Shown: piece after piece, positions 31,795 to 40,725 of the stretch
Layout of the letters: each line of letters begins with the position of its first letter
Position numbering within the stretch: the stretch's first letter is position 1
Assembly (NCBI GenBank): GCA_003247835.1
Contig: QJYB01000078.1
Location: 1-44,770 of the forward strand
From: Gammaproteobacteria bacterium
Lineage (GTDB): Bacteria; Pseudomonadota; Gammaproteobacteria; Pseudomonadales; Azotimanducaceae
Direction of reading: 5' to 3'
DNA length: 44,770 nt
Notes under the pieces: model-generated
Told to the model about the DNA's origin: nothing
The model's input: the letters and a program-made list of their open reading frames with translations, nothing else
The model's database searches: none
Translations under genes and position numbers: made by a program

Positions 31795-34245
31795 CTACTC
31801 GTAGCGCAGCGCGTGGATCGGGTTCGCGGCAGCGATTCGAACCGCGTGCACCGAGACGATCGACCAGGCCACGAACACGGCCAGCAGCCCCGCAAAGCCG
31901 ACGATCCCGGCGGGCATCGGTATGCGTTCGGCAAAGAAATCGAGATACGTGTTGGCGGCCAGGTAGGACAGCGGCAGCGCCACCACCAGTGCCCAGAGCA
32001 CGGGCCGGGAGAACTGCCAGATCAGCAGACGCACGATCTGTCCCATGCTCGCCCCCATGACCTTGCGGATACCGATCTCCTTGGTCCTGCTGCCGGCCAT
32101 GAACGCGGCCAGGCCAAACAGCCCGATCAGGCTCAGACACAGGGCAACGAACGCAAAGCCGCCCAGCACGAAGGTCATGCCTGCAAACACGCGGTAGGTC
32201 TCGTCGAACGTCTCCTCCAGGAACTCGCTCTGCAGCGGGTAGTCGGTGATCAGCTCGTTCCAGACATCCTCCACCTGGTCCAGCGTCTCGGCCAGCCCGG
32301 CGCCGGAAACCCGGACCGATGCGAACTGATAGGTATCGGAACCATCCAGATCGTCACTGTGATTCGCCATCCTCATCACGGTGGGTTTGATCTGGTTGTG
32401 GAAGCCCTGGAAGTTCTGGTTCGGTATCACGCCGATGATGGTGTACGCACGCGGCTCCCGCCCGTGGGGCACGTCGTAGAAGACCTGACCCAGTGCGGCT
32501 GCGGGCGAACCCAGACCCAACCGGTCCAGTACCATCTCGTTGACGATCACGTTCGCGGTCAGCACATCCGGCCGCGCGGTATCGCCGGCTATCGCCGGAT
32601 CGAACCCGCGGCCGGCCAGCAGCGGAATGTCGTAGGTCTCCATGAAGCTCTCGTCGAAGGAGAGCCGGTTCATCAGCATGGCACCATTCTCGTCGCCCTT
32701 CTCACGCGCTACCTGAAAGCCGGAATTGCTCTGCTCGTAGGGGATGAGCGTCGAGTAGCTCACGCTCTCCACACCCGGCAGCTTCTCGAGCTCGTTCTTC
32801 AGGGTCGCCAGGCGCGTGCGGATGGACGGCACATCGAGCCGCTGCAGGGTGATGATCTGTGACTTCGGATAGATGTTGCTGGCGTTCTCGATCTGCCGGT
32901 TCTGGAAGTAGGTGACCATCACCATGGCCAGCATGAAGATCGAGATGGAGAACTGCAGCACCAGCATGGCACTACGGAAGCGGGCACCCCTGTGGCCCCG
33001 ACCGCCGCCGTCACGCAGCGCGTCGATGGGCGATGCACGGGTGATGAGGTACGCCGGATAAGCGCCGGCCACCAGACCCACCCCGAGCGTGACTGCGAGC
33101 AGCCAGGGCAGCGTCTTCCCATAGTCCATGGACAGGTTGCGGCCCGAGACGTTGTTGAACGCCGGGATGATCAGCTCCAGCAGCGCCAGCGCGATCAGCA
33201 TCGCCAGCACGGCCACACACGTGCTCTCGACCAGAAACTGCGCCACCAGCTGGCGCCGGCTAGCACCCATGGTCTTCCTGAGTCCGATCTCGCGGGCCCG
33301 TCCGAGCGACTGGGCGGTGGCCAGATTGGTGTAGTTGACGATGGCCACGACCAGCACGAGGAATGCGAGCAGGTTGATGGTGTTCAGCACCGGCAGGCCG
33401 ACGGCATCCCAGAGAATGTTGTTGGCTTCGCGCAGCGGCCGCACCTTGAGCCCGGAAATGAAGTCGCGACGCTCCACCGGGTAGTGCCGCTCGAAGATGC
33501 CGTCGACAGCCGCCTGCAGCCAGTCACGGTCCTTGCCTTCCTCGAGCAGCATGTAGGTGAAGTCGCCGGTCGACAGGTTGCTGAAGTTGCCGGCGAGGTC
33601 GTAGCTGCTGGCCGCGTTCAGCGCCGTCAGCGGCGCGATCAGGCCGAAACGGCGATCGTCGATGAGGGAGGAGACGAGGTGGGTGTGCGGTGACGGATTC
33701 GCGATTACGGCGGTCACGTGCACGGCGACGCCGTGGTCCAGGGTCAGCATCTGACCGAGCGCCGGCTCGTCACCGAAGAATTTCTTCGCGAGCTTCTCCG
33801 TCATCACCAGTCCCATGGGATCCTCGAGTGCCCGGGCATCACCTTCCAGATAGTCGAAGTCGAAGATCTCGAGAAACGCCGGATCCGCGAACTGGATCGA
33901 CTCGTAGAAAAGCTCGTCGTCGTGGGAGAGCAGATACTCCGCCTGCACCGTGCGGGCGATCTTCTCCACCTCGGGCACCTCGGTGTCGATGAACGGGGCG
34001 AAGGCGGTGTAGATACCGTCCGTCTCGCCGAGACCGATCTGGGCCGCAGGGCCGAACACGCTGCCCGCAGTGAAGACGCGATCGGCCTTCTGCCAGTCCA
34101 TGTCATAGGTGGTCTCGTAGCGGACCAGCAGCGTGCCGAAGACGAAGATCGCGAGCCCCACCATGAGCCCGATGATGTTGATGGCCGCATAGACCTTGTT
34201 CTTCAGGATCTGCCGCCAGGCCATGACCAGATAGTTCTGCAGCAT
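31795..34245 (-). CDS. MacB-like ABC transporter permease (FtsX family)
   Basis: 816 residues, beginning MLQNYLVMAWRQILKNKVY at 34245 after GAGAGG. The first helix (about 18-42) is followed by a large periplasmic MacB_PCD domain, an FtsX domain with helices near 285-420, a second periplasmic domain, and a C-terminal FtsX region carrying GSRTKEIGIRKVMGAS. This duplicated layout is typical of macrolide-export or lipoprotein-type permeases working with a separate ATPase and fusion protein. It ends the sigma-54-controlled operon. Substrate unknown; an antimicrobial peptide, siderophore or envelope lipid is possible. Confidence 0.92.
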   Translation of the reverse strand: MLQNYLVMAWRQILKNKVYAAINIIGLMVGLAIFVFGTLLVRYETTYDMDWQKADRVFTAGSVFGPAAQIGLGETDGIYTAFAPFIDTEVPEVEKIARTVQAEYLLSHDDELFYESIQFADPAFLEIFDFDYLEGDARALEDPMGLVMTEKLAKKFFGDEPALGQMLTLDHGVAVHVTAVIANPSPHTHLVSSLIDDRRFGLIAPLTALNAASSYDLAGNFSNLSTGDFTYMLLEEGKDRDWLQAAVDGIFERHYPVERRDFISGLKVRPLREANNILWDAVGLPVLNTINLLAFLVLVVAIVNYTNLATAQSLGRAREIGLRKTMGASRRQLVAQFLVESTCVAVLAMLIALALLELIIPAFNNVSGRNLSMDYGKTLPWLLAVTLGVGLVAGAYPAYLITRASPIDALRDGGGRGHRGARFRSAMLVLQFSISIFMLAMVMVTYFQNRQIENASNIYPKSQIITLQRLDVPSIRTRLATLKNELEKLPGVESVSYSTLIPYEQSNSGFQVAREKGDENGAMLMNRLSFDESFMETYDIPLLAGRGFDPAIAGDTARPDVLTANVIVNEMVLDRLGLGSPAAALGQVFYDVPHGREPRAYTIIGVIPNQNFQGFHNQIKPTVMRMANHSDDLDGSDTYQFASVRVSGAGLAETLDQVEDVWNELITDYPLQSEFLEETFDETYRVFAGMTFVLGGFAFVALCLSLIGLFGLAAFMAGSRTKEIGIRKVMGASMGQIVRLLIWQFSRPVLWALVVALPLSYLAANTYLDFFAERIPMPAGIVGFAGLLAVFVAWSIVSVHAVRIAAANPIHALRYE

Positions 34246-34255
34246 GATCGACCTC

Positions 34256-34939
34256 TCAGACCACGGCCCGCAGGCTTTCGGTGACGACCTGGCCGTCGAA
34301 CAGGTTGATGGTGCGTCGCGCGTAGTCGGCATGCGCGGGAGAGTGCGTGACCATGACGATGGTGGCACCTTCCTCGTTGAGTCCCAGCAGCATCTCCATC
34401 ACCTCCTGACCGTGGGCGCTGTCCAGGTTACCCGTGGGCTCGTCCGCCAGGATCAGGCCCTGGTTGCCGACGATGGCGCGCGCCACCGCGACGCGCTGCT
34501 GCTGACCGCCGGAGAGTTGGCTCGGCATGTGCTTCGCGCGGTGCGCGATGCCGACCCGGTCCATCACCGCCGCGACACGCTCGCGCCGCTCCCGGGTCGG
34601 GATGTCGTGATAGAGCAGCGCGAGCTCGATGTTCTCGGCAACGGTGAGCTCGTCGATCAGGTTGAAGGACTGGAAGATGAAGCCGATGTTGTGCTTGCGG
34701 ATGTCCGCCAGCCGCATCTCCGGCAGGCCGGCCACGTCCTCACCCTTGAAGTAGTAGTGACCGGACGTCGGCGAGTCCAGCATGCCGATGATGTTGAGCA
34801 GCGTCGACTTGCCGCATCCCGACGGCCCCATGACCGCCACGAACTCGCCCGCCGCGATCTCGATGTCGACGTGATTCAGCGCCACGGTCTCGACCTCGTC
34901 TGTCCGGTAGAGCTTGGAAAGGTTGTGCATCTTGAGCAT
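34256..34939 (-). CDS. MacB/LolD-type ABC transporter ATPase
   Basis: 227 residues: Walker A MGPSGCGKST, Q-loop IFQSFNLIDELT, signature LSGGQQQRVAVARA, Walker B LILADEPTGNLDS, H-loop VTHSPAHAD. This is the LolD/MacB-type ATPase class that partners FtsX-fold permeases and drives mechanotransmission across the periplasm. It lies 10 bases upstream of the permease and 35 bases downstream of the fusion-protein gene. Confidence 0.95.
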   Translation of the reverse strand: MLKMHNLSKLYRTDEVETVALNHVDIEIAAGEFVAVMGPSGCGKSTLLNIIGMLDSPTSGHYYFKGEDVAGLPEMRLADIRKHNIGFIFQSFNLIDELTVAENIELALLYHDIPTRERRERVAAVMDRVGIAHRAKHMPSQLSGGQQQRVAVARAIVGNQGLILADEPTGNLDSAHGQEVMEMLLGLNEEGATIVMVTHSPAHADYARRTINLFDGQVVTESLRAVV

Positions 34940-34974
34940 GTCGATTCCCTGATGTGTGTTGGTTCTTCGCGAGC

Positions 34975-36297
34975 TCAGTCGCTGGATAGGTTGAGCCGGT
35001 CCATGTCCTTGAAGCTGGAGTACGGGCTGACCACCACCTCTTCTCCTTTCTCCAGGCCATCCAGCACCTCGATGTACTTCGCGTTGCGGCGGCCGAGCCT
35101 GACGTTGCGGCGCACGGCCGAGGTGCCCCCCTGATCCACCACGAACATCCAGTTGCCGCCGGTGTCCTGGTAGAAAGCGCCGTTCGGTACCAGCAGCGCG
35201 GAGACCGCGTCGCCCAGGGTCAGCACCGCCTGGATCGTCTGGCCGCGGCGGATGTCGCCCGGCTCCTCGTCATCGAACGTGAGATCCAGCTCGAACTGAC
35301 CGTTGGTGACCTGCGGGTAGATCTTGTCCACGGTCAGGTCGAAGCGCCTGCTGCCCTGCTCGAAGTGGGCAGGCAGCCCCATATCCACCCGGTTCAGGTA
35401 GTACTCGTCGACCTCCACCCGCAGCTTGTGGCTGTCCGGATCGTCGATCTGGCCGAGCCGGCCGCCGCGCTGAATGCTCTGGCCGATCTCCACGTCCAGG
35501 CCCGAGAGCTTGCCGCTGACAGGCGCACGCACGTTGAGCGCATCCAGGTTGCGTTGTGCCAGTGCCAGGCTCGCCTGCAGCTGGTCGCCGGATTCTCGGA
35601 GAAACTTGAGCTGCGTCTCCTGCAGCCGTGCATCGGTCGCCTGGCTCTCGAGGGTGACGTCGCGCTTCCTTACCCAGTAGTCGAGCTCGTCCCGGGCGTC
35701 CTCGAGCTGGCTCTTGGCCGCGACCCCGGCGTTGTCCAGATTGGCCAGCCGGTCCACGGTCCGGGTCAGGCGCTGAATCTGATAGTCCATCTCCACCAGG
35801 TTGCGTTTGTGCTGCAGGCGGTTCTGCTCCAGCTGCAGCTCGATGGTGCGCATGTTGTTGAGCTGTTCCGTCACCATGGCCTCGTTGCGGGTGACGTCGA
35901 GCTGCATCGCCGTGTTCGACAGCACCACCAGCAGGTCGCCGGCCGCTACCATGGCGCCGTCTTCCACCAGCCGCTGCTCCACCTGGCCACCTTCGATCAC
36001 ATCCAGATAGACCGTTTTCCTGGGGGTGACCCGGCCGCGGATCGGGATGTAATCCTCGAACAGTCCCTCGCTGACGCGGGCGGTGACGAGGCGGCTGTTG
36101 TCGAGGCTCAACGTCCGGGAGCCGGCCTGATCGATCAGGAACCACGCCACCACCGCGACGAGGGACAGTGCACCGGCAATGGCACCGATGCGGGCCAGCG
36201 GCAGCCGCCGGTCCTTGATCTGCCGGTCCATGCCGGCACCGGACAGGCCGATGCTGACCGGACGCCGGGCGGATTTCTGGTTGCCTACCACTTCCAT
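34975..36297 (-). CDS. Periplasmic membrane-fusion (HlyD/MacA-like) subunit
   Basis: 440 residues from ATG 36297. A short cytoplasmic N-terminus and an inner-membrane helix (about 36-56) are followed by a lipoyl/barrel-sandwich half (LDVIEGGQVEQRLVEDGAMVAAGD), a long alpha-helical hairpin (about 115-240, for example QLNNMRTIELQLEQNRLQHKR), the second lipoyl half (VRAPVSGKLSG) and beta-barrel domains. It would bridge the permease to an outer-membrane channel. It is the first gene behind the sigma-54 promoter; the ribosome binding site near ATG 36297 is weak (GAGAG, 13 bases away). Confidence 0.92.
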   Translation of the reverse strand: MEVVGNQKSARRPVSIGLSGAGMDRQIKDRRLPLARIGAIAGALSLVAVVAWFLIDQAGSRTLSLDNSRLVTARVSEGLFEDYIPIRGRVTPRKTVYLDVIEGGQVEQRLVEDGAMVAAGDLLVVLSNTAMQLDVTRNEAMVTEQLNNMRTIELQLEQNRLQHKRNLVEMDYQIQRLTRTVDRLANLDNAGVAAKSQLEDARDELDYWVRKRDVTLESQATDARLQETQLKFLRESGDQLQASLALAQRNLDALNVRAPVSGKLSGLDVEIGQSIQRGGRLGQIDDPDSHKLRVEVDEYYLNRVDMGLPAHFEQGSRRFDLTVDKIYPQVTNGQFELDLTFDDEEPGDIRRGQTIQAVLTLGDAVSALLVPNGAFYQDTGGNWMFVVDQGGTSAVRRNVRLGRRNAKYIEVLDGLEKGEEVVVSPYSSFKDMDRLNLSSD

Positions 36298-36340
36298 CGT
36301 TGAGACGGTCTCTCGCCGCGTTGACTTTCTCCTTCTAACA

Positions 36341-36355
36341 GCAAACCCCGTGCCA
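36341..36355 (-). promoter_or_regulatory. Sigma-54 (RpoN) promoter of the MacB-like exporter operon
   Basis: On the minus strand TGGCACG-GGGT-TTGC matches the -24/-12 consensus (TGGCAC-N5-TTGC) at correct spacing. It lies about 44 bases upstream of the fusion-protein ATG at 36297; expected start near 36330. Confidence 0.85.
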
Positions 36356-36418
36356 TCGCTACAACTCATTGAATTAACACGGAATCACGTTCCAGCCGCG
36401 ACCTCCAGGCCGCAAACC

Positions 36419-36473
36419 TGTTCGATATCGGACACACCGGGTGTACGATTGCGGACACCCGATTGCGGACACC
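36419..36473. promoter_or_regulatory. Binding sites for the divergent NtrC-type regulator
   Basis: Two near-palindromes, TGTTCGATATCGGACA (36419-36434) and TGTACGATTGCGGACA (36442-36457), have centres 23 bp apart. A degenerate third copy at 36456-36471 makes CGATTGCGGACACC an exact 14-bp tandem repeat (36446-36459, 36460-36473). They lie 65-130 bp upstream of the sigma-54 promoter, as enhancer sites should, and abut the regulator's start codon, so autorepression is also possible. Confidence 0.75.
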
Positions 36474-36475
36474 TC

Positions 36476-37852
36476 ATGGACCCCAATCCGATTCTGATCG
36501 TCGATGACGACGACGACATCCTCGCCGCCGGACGGCTGCTGCTGCGCCGCCACTACGCCCGTGTCGACACCTGCTCCGACCCGACCGGGATTCCGGCGCT
36601 GCTCGGCGCCACCGACTACGGCGCAATTCTGCTCGACATGAACTTCGGCCCGGGTGAGTCCAGCGGCGCCCAGGGCTTTCAGTGGCTGAAGAAGATTCTC
36701 GAGCTGGATCCGGACGCGGTGGTGGTGCTGATCACCGCCCACGGTGGCGTCGATCTGGCCGTGGAAGCGATGAAGCTCGGCGCGACGGATTTCGTCGCCA
36801 AGCCGTGGCAGAACGAGAAGCTGATCGCGACCCTGTCCGCCGCCGTCAAGCTCAAACGCAGCCGCTCCGAGGCGGCGCAGCTCAAGGCCGCCCTCGCGGC
36901 CGGTGACGGCGACCCGATGCTCGGCGACTCCGAGGCGCTGCGCGTCGTGCGCACACTCATCGAGCGGGCGGCGCCCACCGAGGCCAATGTGCTCATCCTC
37001 GGCGAGAACGGCACCGGCAAGGAGCTCGCCGCCAGGGCGCTGCATGCCCAGTCCGCACGTGCGGACTCGGTGTTCATGTCCGTCGACCTCGGTGCGGTGC
37101 CGGAGTCGCTGTTCGAGTCCGAGCTCTTCGGCCACATCAAGGGTGCCTTCACCAACGCCCACAAGGATCGGGTCGGCCGGATTCAGGCGGCCAGCGGCGG
37201 CACCCTGTTCCTGGACGAGATCGGCAACCTGCCGCTGCACCTGCAGGCGAAGCTCCTGTCGGCGCTGGAGCAGCGTCAGGTCTTCCCCGTGGGGTCGACG
37301 CGCGCTCACCCCGTTGACGTGCGTGTCATCGCCGCGACCAACCTGCCCGCCACGCAGCTGCACGACGAGGCCCGGTTCCGGCAGGACCTGCTGTTCCGTC
37401 TCAACACGGTCGAAATCGAGATGCCACCTTTGCGCGCGCGCCGTGACGACGTGCCGCTCATCGCCGAGCACTATGCGGGCCTCTACAGCCGGAAGTACAA
37501 CACCGCGCCGAAGACGTTCAGCCCGGAAGCCTTGTCAGCCATGACGACCTACGACTGGCCCGGCAACGTGCGCGAGCTGCGCCATGCGGTGGAGCGGGCC
37601 GTGATCCTGGCTGCCGGTGACCGTCTCGAGCCCGGAGATCTCAACCTGGAAACGACACCGCAGGGCAGCCCCATCCCCGACACACCCGACAGGCATGTCG
37701 ACGGCAACGAAGAGCTGAACCTGGAGAAGCTCGAGCGCAACGCGATCCAGCGCGCGCTGAACCGCAACCGCTACAACATCTCCCACGCGGCGCGTGACCT
37801 GGGCCTGACCCGGGCGGCCCTCTACCGGCGCATGGAAAAGCATGGCCTTTAA
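36476..37852 (+). CDS. NtrC-family sigma-54-dependent response regulator
   Basis: 458 residues. The receiver domain (1-120) has the acidic pocket VDDDDD, phospho-acceptor Asp54 (ILLDMNF), Thr in LITAHGG, and Lys in VAKPW. The AAA+ domain (about 150-385) has Walker A GENGTGKE and Walker B GGTLFLDEIG; the sigma-54 contact loop reads GAFTNA instead of GAFTGA. A Fis-type helix-turn-helix closes the protein (NISHAARDLGLTRAALYRRMEKHGL overlaps this region; only landmarks quoted). ATG 36476 directly follows the operator array. It probably activates the divergent exporter operon and is coupled to the kinase gene by an 11-base overlap. Confidence 0.95.
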   Translation: MDPNPILIVDDDDDILAAGRLLLRRHYARVDTCSDPTGIPALLGATDYGAILLDMNFGPGESSGAQGFQWLKKILELDPDAVVVLITAHGGVDLAVEAMKLGATDFVAKPWQNEKLIATLSAAVKLKRSRSEAAQLKAALAAGDGDPMLGDSEALRVVRTLIERAAPTEANVLILGENGTGKELAARALHAQSARADSVFMSVDLGAVPESLFESELFGHIKGAFTNAHKDRVGRIQAASGGTLFLDEIGNLPLHLQAKLLSALEQRQVFPVGSTRAHPVDVRVIAATNLPATQLHDEARFRQDLLFRLNTVEIEMPPLRARRDDVPLIAEHYAGLYSRKYNTAPKTFSPEALSAMTTYDWPGNVRELRHAVERAVILAAGDRLEPGDLNLETTPQGSPIPDTPDRHVDGNEELNLEKLERNAIQRALNRNRYNISHAARDLGLTRAALYRRMEKHGL

Positions 37853-39191
37853 CCGCTTCGGCGCGCTGCTCACCGCAAGGCTCGCGCTGCTGTTCGCGGT
37901 GCTCGGGCTCGCCGGCTATCTGCTGACGCTGAGCGGCTATCCGGTGGCCACGGCGCTGGTCATCGCCATCGCCGGGGCTCTCGGCTGGGAGGTGGTCCGC
38001 TACGTCCGCCGCACCAACCTGGAGGTGTCCCGGTTTCTCGACGCGGCGCGCTACGCCGACTTCGGACAGCGCTTCGAGTTCAGCGACTTCGGCGCCGGGT
38101 TCAATGAGCTCGGCGAGACCTTCACCAGCATCCTCGATCGCTTCCGCCAGGACCGGAAAGATCAGGAGGCGGAGCTCCGGCACCTCAAGGCCATCCTCGA
38201 GCACGTTCCCGTTCCGCTCATCACCGTGCACGCCGACGATCGCGTCAGTCTCGGCAACAACGCAGCACGAAAGCTCTTCGGCAGCGCCCGGATCGGTCAC
38301 GTCGCCGACCTGGCGAGCTTCGGCGCCGATCTGCCGACGCGGTTTCAGACCATCCGGCCGGGCGAACGGACACTCGTGAAGTTCCATCTGGAAAGCACCG
38401 AGCAGACGTTCGCCGTGGTGGCCAGCGAGATCACCGTCGCGAGCCGCACCGAGCGACTGATCAGCCTGCTCAACATCCAGAGCGAGCTCGACGGCATGCA
38501 GCTCACGGCGTGGCAGGATCTGGTGCGGGTGCTCACCCACGAGATCATGAACTCGATCACACCGGTGTCGTCGCTGGCCCGAACCGCTTCGGATCTGCTC
38601 GAGGACGTCAGTGCCCGTCTCACCGGCAACGAGGCGATCCTCGAGGAGCTCGCCGACGTCAGGGATGCGGTGGGTACGGTGGCACGACGCTCGGACGGCC
38701 TGATGGGCTTCGTCTCGAGCTACCGTCGCCTGACCCGTTTGCCCGAGCCACAGAAGACCAGAGTGCCGCTCGCGGAGCTGTTCGATGAGGTCCGCAAGGT
38801 GGCCACCGTGGACTGGGATACCGCCGGCATCCGGCTGTCGAGCGCCGTCGAGCCACCGGGTCTGGAGGCCGTCGCCGATCGGCAGATGCTCTCCCAGGTG
38901 CTCATCAACCTGCTGCAGAACGCGGCCCAGGCACTCGGCAACCGCGGCGGCAGCGTCGAGCTGACCGCGCGGCTGAACCAGCGCGGTCACGTTGCCATCG
39001 AGGTCGCGGACGACGGGCCCGGCATCTCAGTCGACGTGGCCGACCGGATCTTCGTGCCGTTCTTCACCACCAGGAAAGACGGCAGCGGCGTCGGCCTGGC
39101 GCTCAGCCGTCAGGTCATGATCGCCCACGGCGGCACCATCTCCTTCGCCAACCGCGCCGGGGGTGGCGCGCGTTTCACGCTGACGTTCTGA
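37842..39191 (+). CDS. Membrane histidine kinase partner of the NtrC-type regulator
   Basis: 449 residues. Two membrane helices (about 10-30 and 35-53) have almost no periplasmic loop between them, so it may sense membrane state or the exporter. A HAMP/PAS-like region follows (PAS about 105-200). The phospho-acceptor His233 is in LTHEIMNSITPVSSL, an NtrB-type H-box. The ATPase domain has N-box NLLQNAAQAL, G1 DDGPGI and G2 GSGVGLALS. It overlaps the regulator gene by 11 bases and precedes the flavoprotein gene by one base. Confidence 0.94.
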   Translation: MAFNRFGALLTARLALLFAVLGLAGYLLTLSGYPVATALVIAIAGALGWEVVRYVRRTNLEVSRFLDAARYADFGQRFEFSDFGAGFNELGETFTSILDRFRQDRKDQEAELRHLKAILEHVPVPLITVHADDRVSLGNNAARKLFGSARIGHVADLASFGADLPTRFQTIRPGERTLVKFHLESTEQTFAVVASEITVASRTERLISLLNIQSELDGMQLTAWQDLVRVLTHEIMNSITPVSSLARTASDLLEDVSARLTGNEAILEELADVRDAVGTVARRSDGLMGFVSSYRRLTRLPEPQKTRVPLAELFDEVRKVATVDWDTAGIRLSSAVEPPGLEAVADRQMLSQVLINLLQNAAQALGNRGGSVELTARLNQRGHVAIEVADDGPGISVDVADRIFVPFFTTRKDGSGVGLALSRQVMIAHGGTISFANRAGGGARFTLTF

Positions 39192-39192
39192 C

Positions 39193-39795
39193 ATGACGAC
39201 CCGACGCATCCTGCTCATCAACGGCTCCTACCGGGACGACGGCATCACCGACCAGGTGGTGGCGGAGATGGCGGCGGCCGCCAGGACGGCCGGCGCGGAG
39301 GTGGAGCAGATCGTCCTGCGCGACCGGCCCATCGAGTTCTGTCTGAACTGCCGCCACTGCACTCAGCATCCCGGTACCGAGCCGGGCGAGTGCGTGCACG
39401 AGGACGGCATGGCCGACATCGTCCGGTCCATCGAAGCGGCGGACGCCTACGTGCTCGCGGCCCCCACCAATTTCGGCTCGGTGACCGCACTGTTCAAGCG
39501 CTTCCTCGAACGACTCACGGTCTATGCCTGGTGGCCCTGGGGCCGGCCGGCGCCGAAGTACCGCAAAGCCGCGGTGAAACCGGCAGTGCTCGTCTCGTCC
39601 TCCGCCGCGCCCGGCTTTCTCGGCCGCTGGCTGTACAGCTCCGTCAAACAGCTGAAGATGGCGGCTCGCACCATCGGCGCCCGGCCGGTAGCGACGCTGT
39701 TCACCGGGCTGGTCGCAGACCAGCCGGACAAACCACTGCCTGAGCGTGTGCGCGCCAGAGCGCGTCGGATCGCCGAGCGGCTCGCCGCCTCCTGA
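39193..39795 (+). CDS. NAD(P)H-dependent FMN reductase / flavodoxin-like protein
   Basis: 200 residues with a flavodoxin fold: LLINGSYRDDGIT phosphate-binding start and LAAPTNFGSVTALFKRFLER, as in the NADPH-dependent FMN reductase and iron-sulfur flavoprotein families. CLNCRHCTQHPG holds three cysteines near residue 50, in the position where iron-sulfur flavoproteins bind a cluster, though with few Cys for a full [4Fe-4S] site. It starts one base after the kinase stop, so the two-component operon probably drives it. Its substrate, possibly a quinone or nitro compound, is unknown. Confidence 0.9.
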   Translation: MTTRRILLINGSYRDDGITDQVVAEMAAAARTAGAEVEQIVLRDRPIEFCLNCRHCTQHPGTEPGECVHEDGMADIVRSIEAADAYVLAAPTNFGSVTALFKRFLERLTVYAWWPWGRPAPKYRKAAVKPAVLVSSSAAPGFLGRWLYSSVKQLKMAARTIGARPVATLFTGLVADQPDKPLPERVRARARRIAERLAAS

Positions 39796-39798
39796 TTT

Positions 39799-40665
39799 TC
39801 AGCCTCCGCCAAGCACGCCGTCGATCCAGCCGTTGACCGCGGCAAGCCACGCAGCGGACTGCTGGTCGTGAATGAGGTGACCTACCCCGCCGACGGCGAC
39901 TGCTTTGCTGCCGCGCACGATGTTCGTCACCCGCGAAACCTCCTCGGCCGTCATCACCGCCCCCAGCGCCGGATCTCCCGTGATCAGCGTCACCGGGCAG
40001 TCGAGGCCGGCGAGCGCCGCGTCCGTGTCCCACTTGAGCGAGCCGGCGAGACCGTCCGCAAGCGCCTTGGGTTTCATCATGCCGACGGAGTCGAGCCGGA
40101 GATTGATCTTCTCCGCACCCATGGTCTCGATACCGGGCCGCCCCGAGTATGGATCCGGCGCTTTCGCCATCACGTCGAACCATTCTTCCCGGCTGCGGCT
40201 GCCGTCCTGAAGGGTCGTCGACATCATCACCATGGCCTCGAACAGGCCGCGATAGATCGGATTGAGATCGTTCACGAAGTACAGAGGGGGGTCCTCGAGA
40301 AGGAGCCCGCGCACCAGCGCCGGGGCCGTCCGGCCCACCTGCACCGCCACCACCCCGCCGAGGGAGTGACCGAGCACCAGTGCCGGCTCGCCGAGCACCT
40401 CATCGATGAAGTGACGCACGTCAGCCGCGTAGGATTCGGCGTCGTAGAAATCTTCAGGCTTGTCGGACTCGCCGTGGCCACGGAAATCCAGAGCATAGAC
40501 ACTGCAGCGGGCGTCGATGCCATCGATCACCGGCGCCCAGGTGCGGGCGTTCTCCGTGATGCCGTGCAGCAGCACCAGCGGCACGTCGCCGCCCGGACGT
40601 TCCATACAGGCGAGGTAAACACCGTTGCCGAGTGCAATCCGGCGCTTTTCTGACGGGTCAGGCAT
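39799..40665 (-). CDS. Alpha/beta hydrolase
   Basis: 288 residues from ATG 40665, preceded by GGAGCG. Oxyanion block VLLHGITENARTW, strand LDFRGHGESDKP, nucleophile elbow LGHSLGG, acid in LITGDPALGA or nearby, and the His in GGVGHLIHDQ. No signal peptide. Typical of esterases, lactonases and haloperoxidase-like hydrolases. It ends three bases from the convergent flavoprotein gene and starts divergently from the TIR-domain gene with about 60 bases between. Substrate unknown. Confidence 0.9.
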   Translation of the reverse strand: MPDPSEKRRIALGNGVYLACMERPGGDVPLVLLHGITENARTWAPVIDGIDARCSVYALDFRGHGESDKPEDFYDAESYAADVRHFIDEVLGEPALVLGHSLGGVVAVQVGRTAPALVRGLLLEDPPLYFVNDLNPIYRGLFEAMVMMSTTLQDGSRSREEWFDVMAKAPDPYSGRPGIETMGAEKINLRLDSVGMMKPKALADGLAGSLKWDTDAALAGLDCPVTLITGDPALGAVMTAEEVSRVTNIVRGSKAVAVGGVGHLIHDQQSAAWLAAVNGWIDGVLGGG

Positions 40666-40725
40666 GATTCGCTCCACGTCTCTGAACTGAATCCACTTCA
40701 ACATATCCCGGCAAGGGAATGCTAC

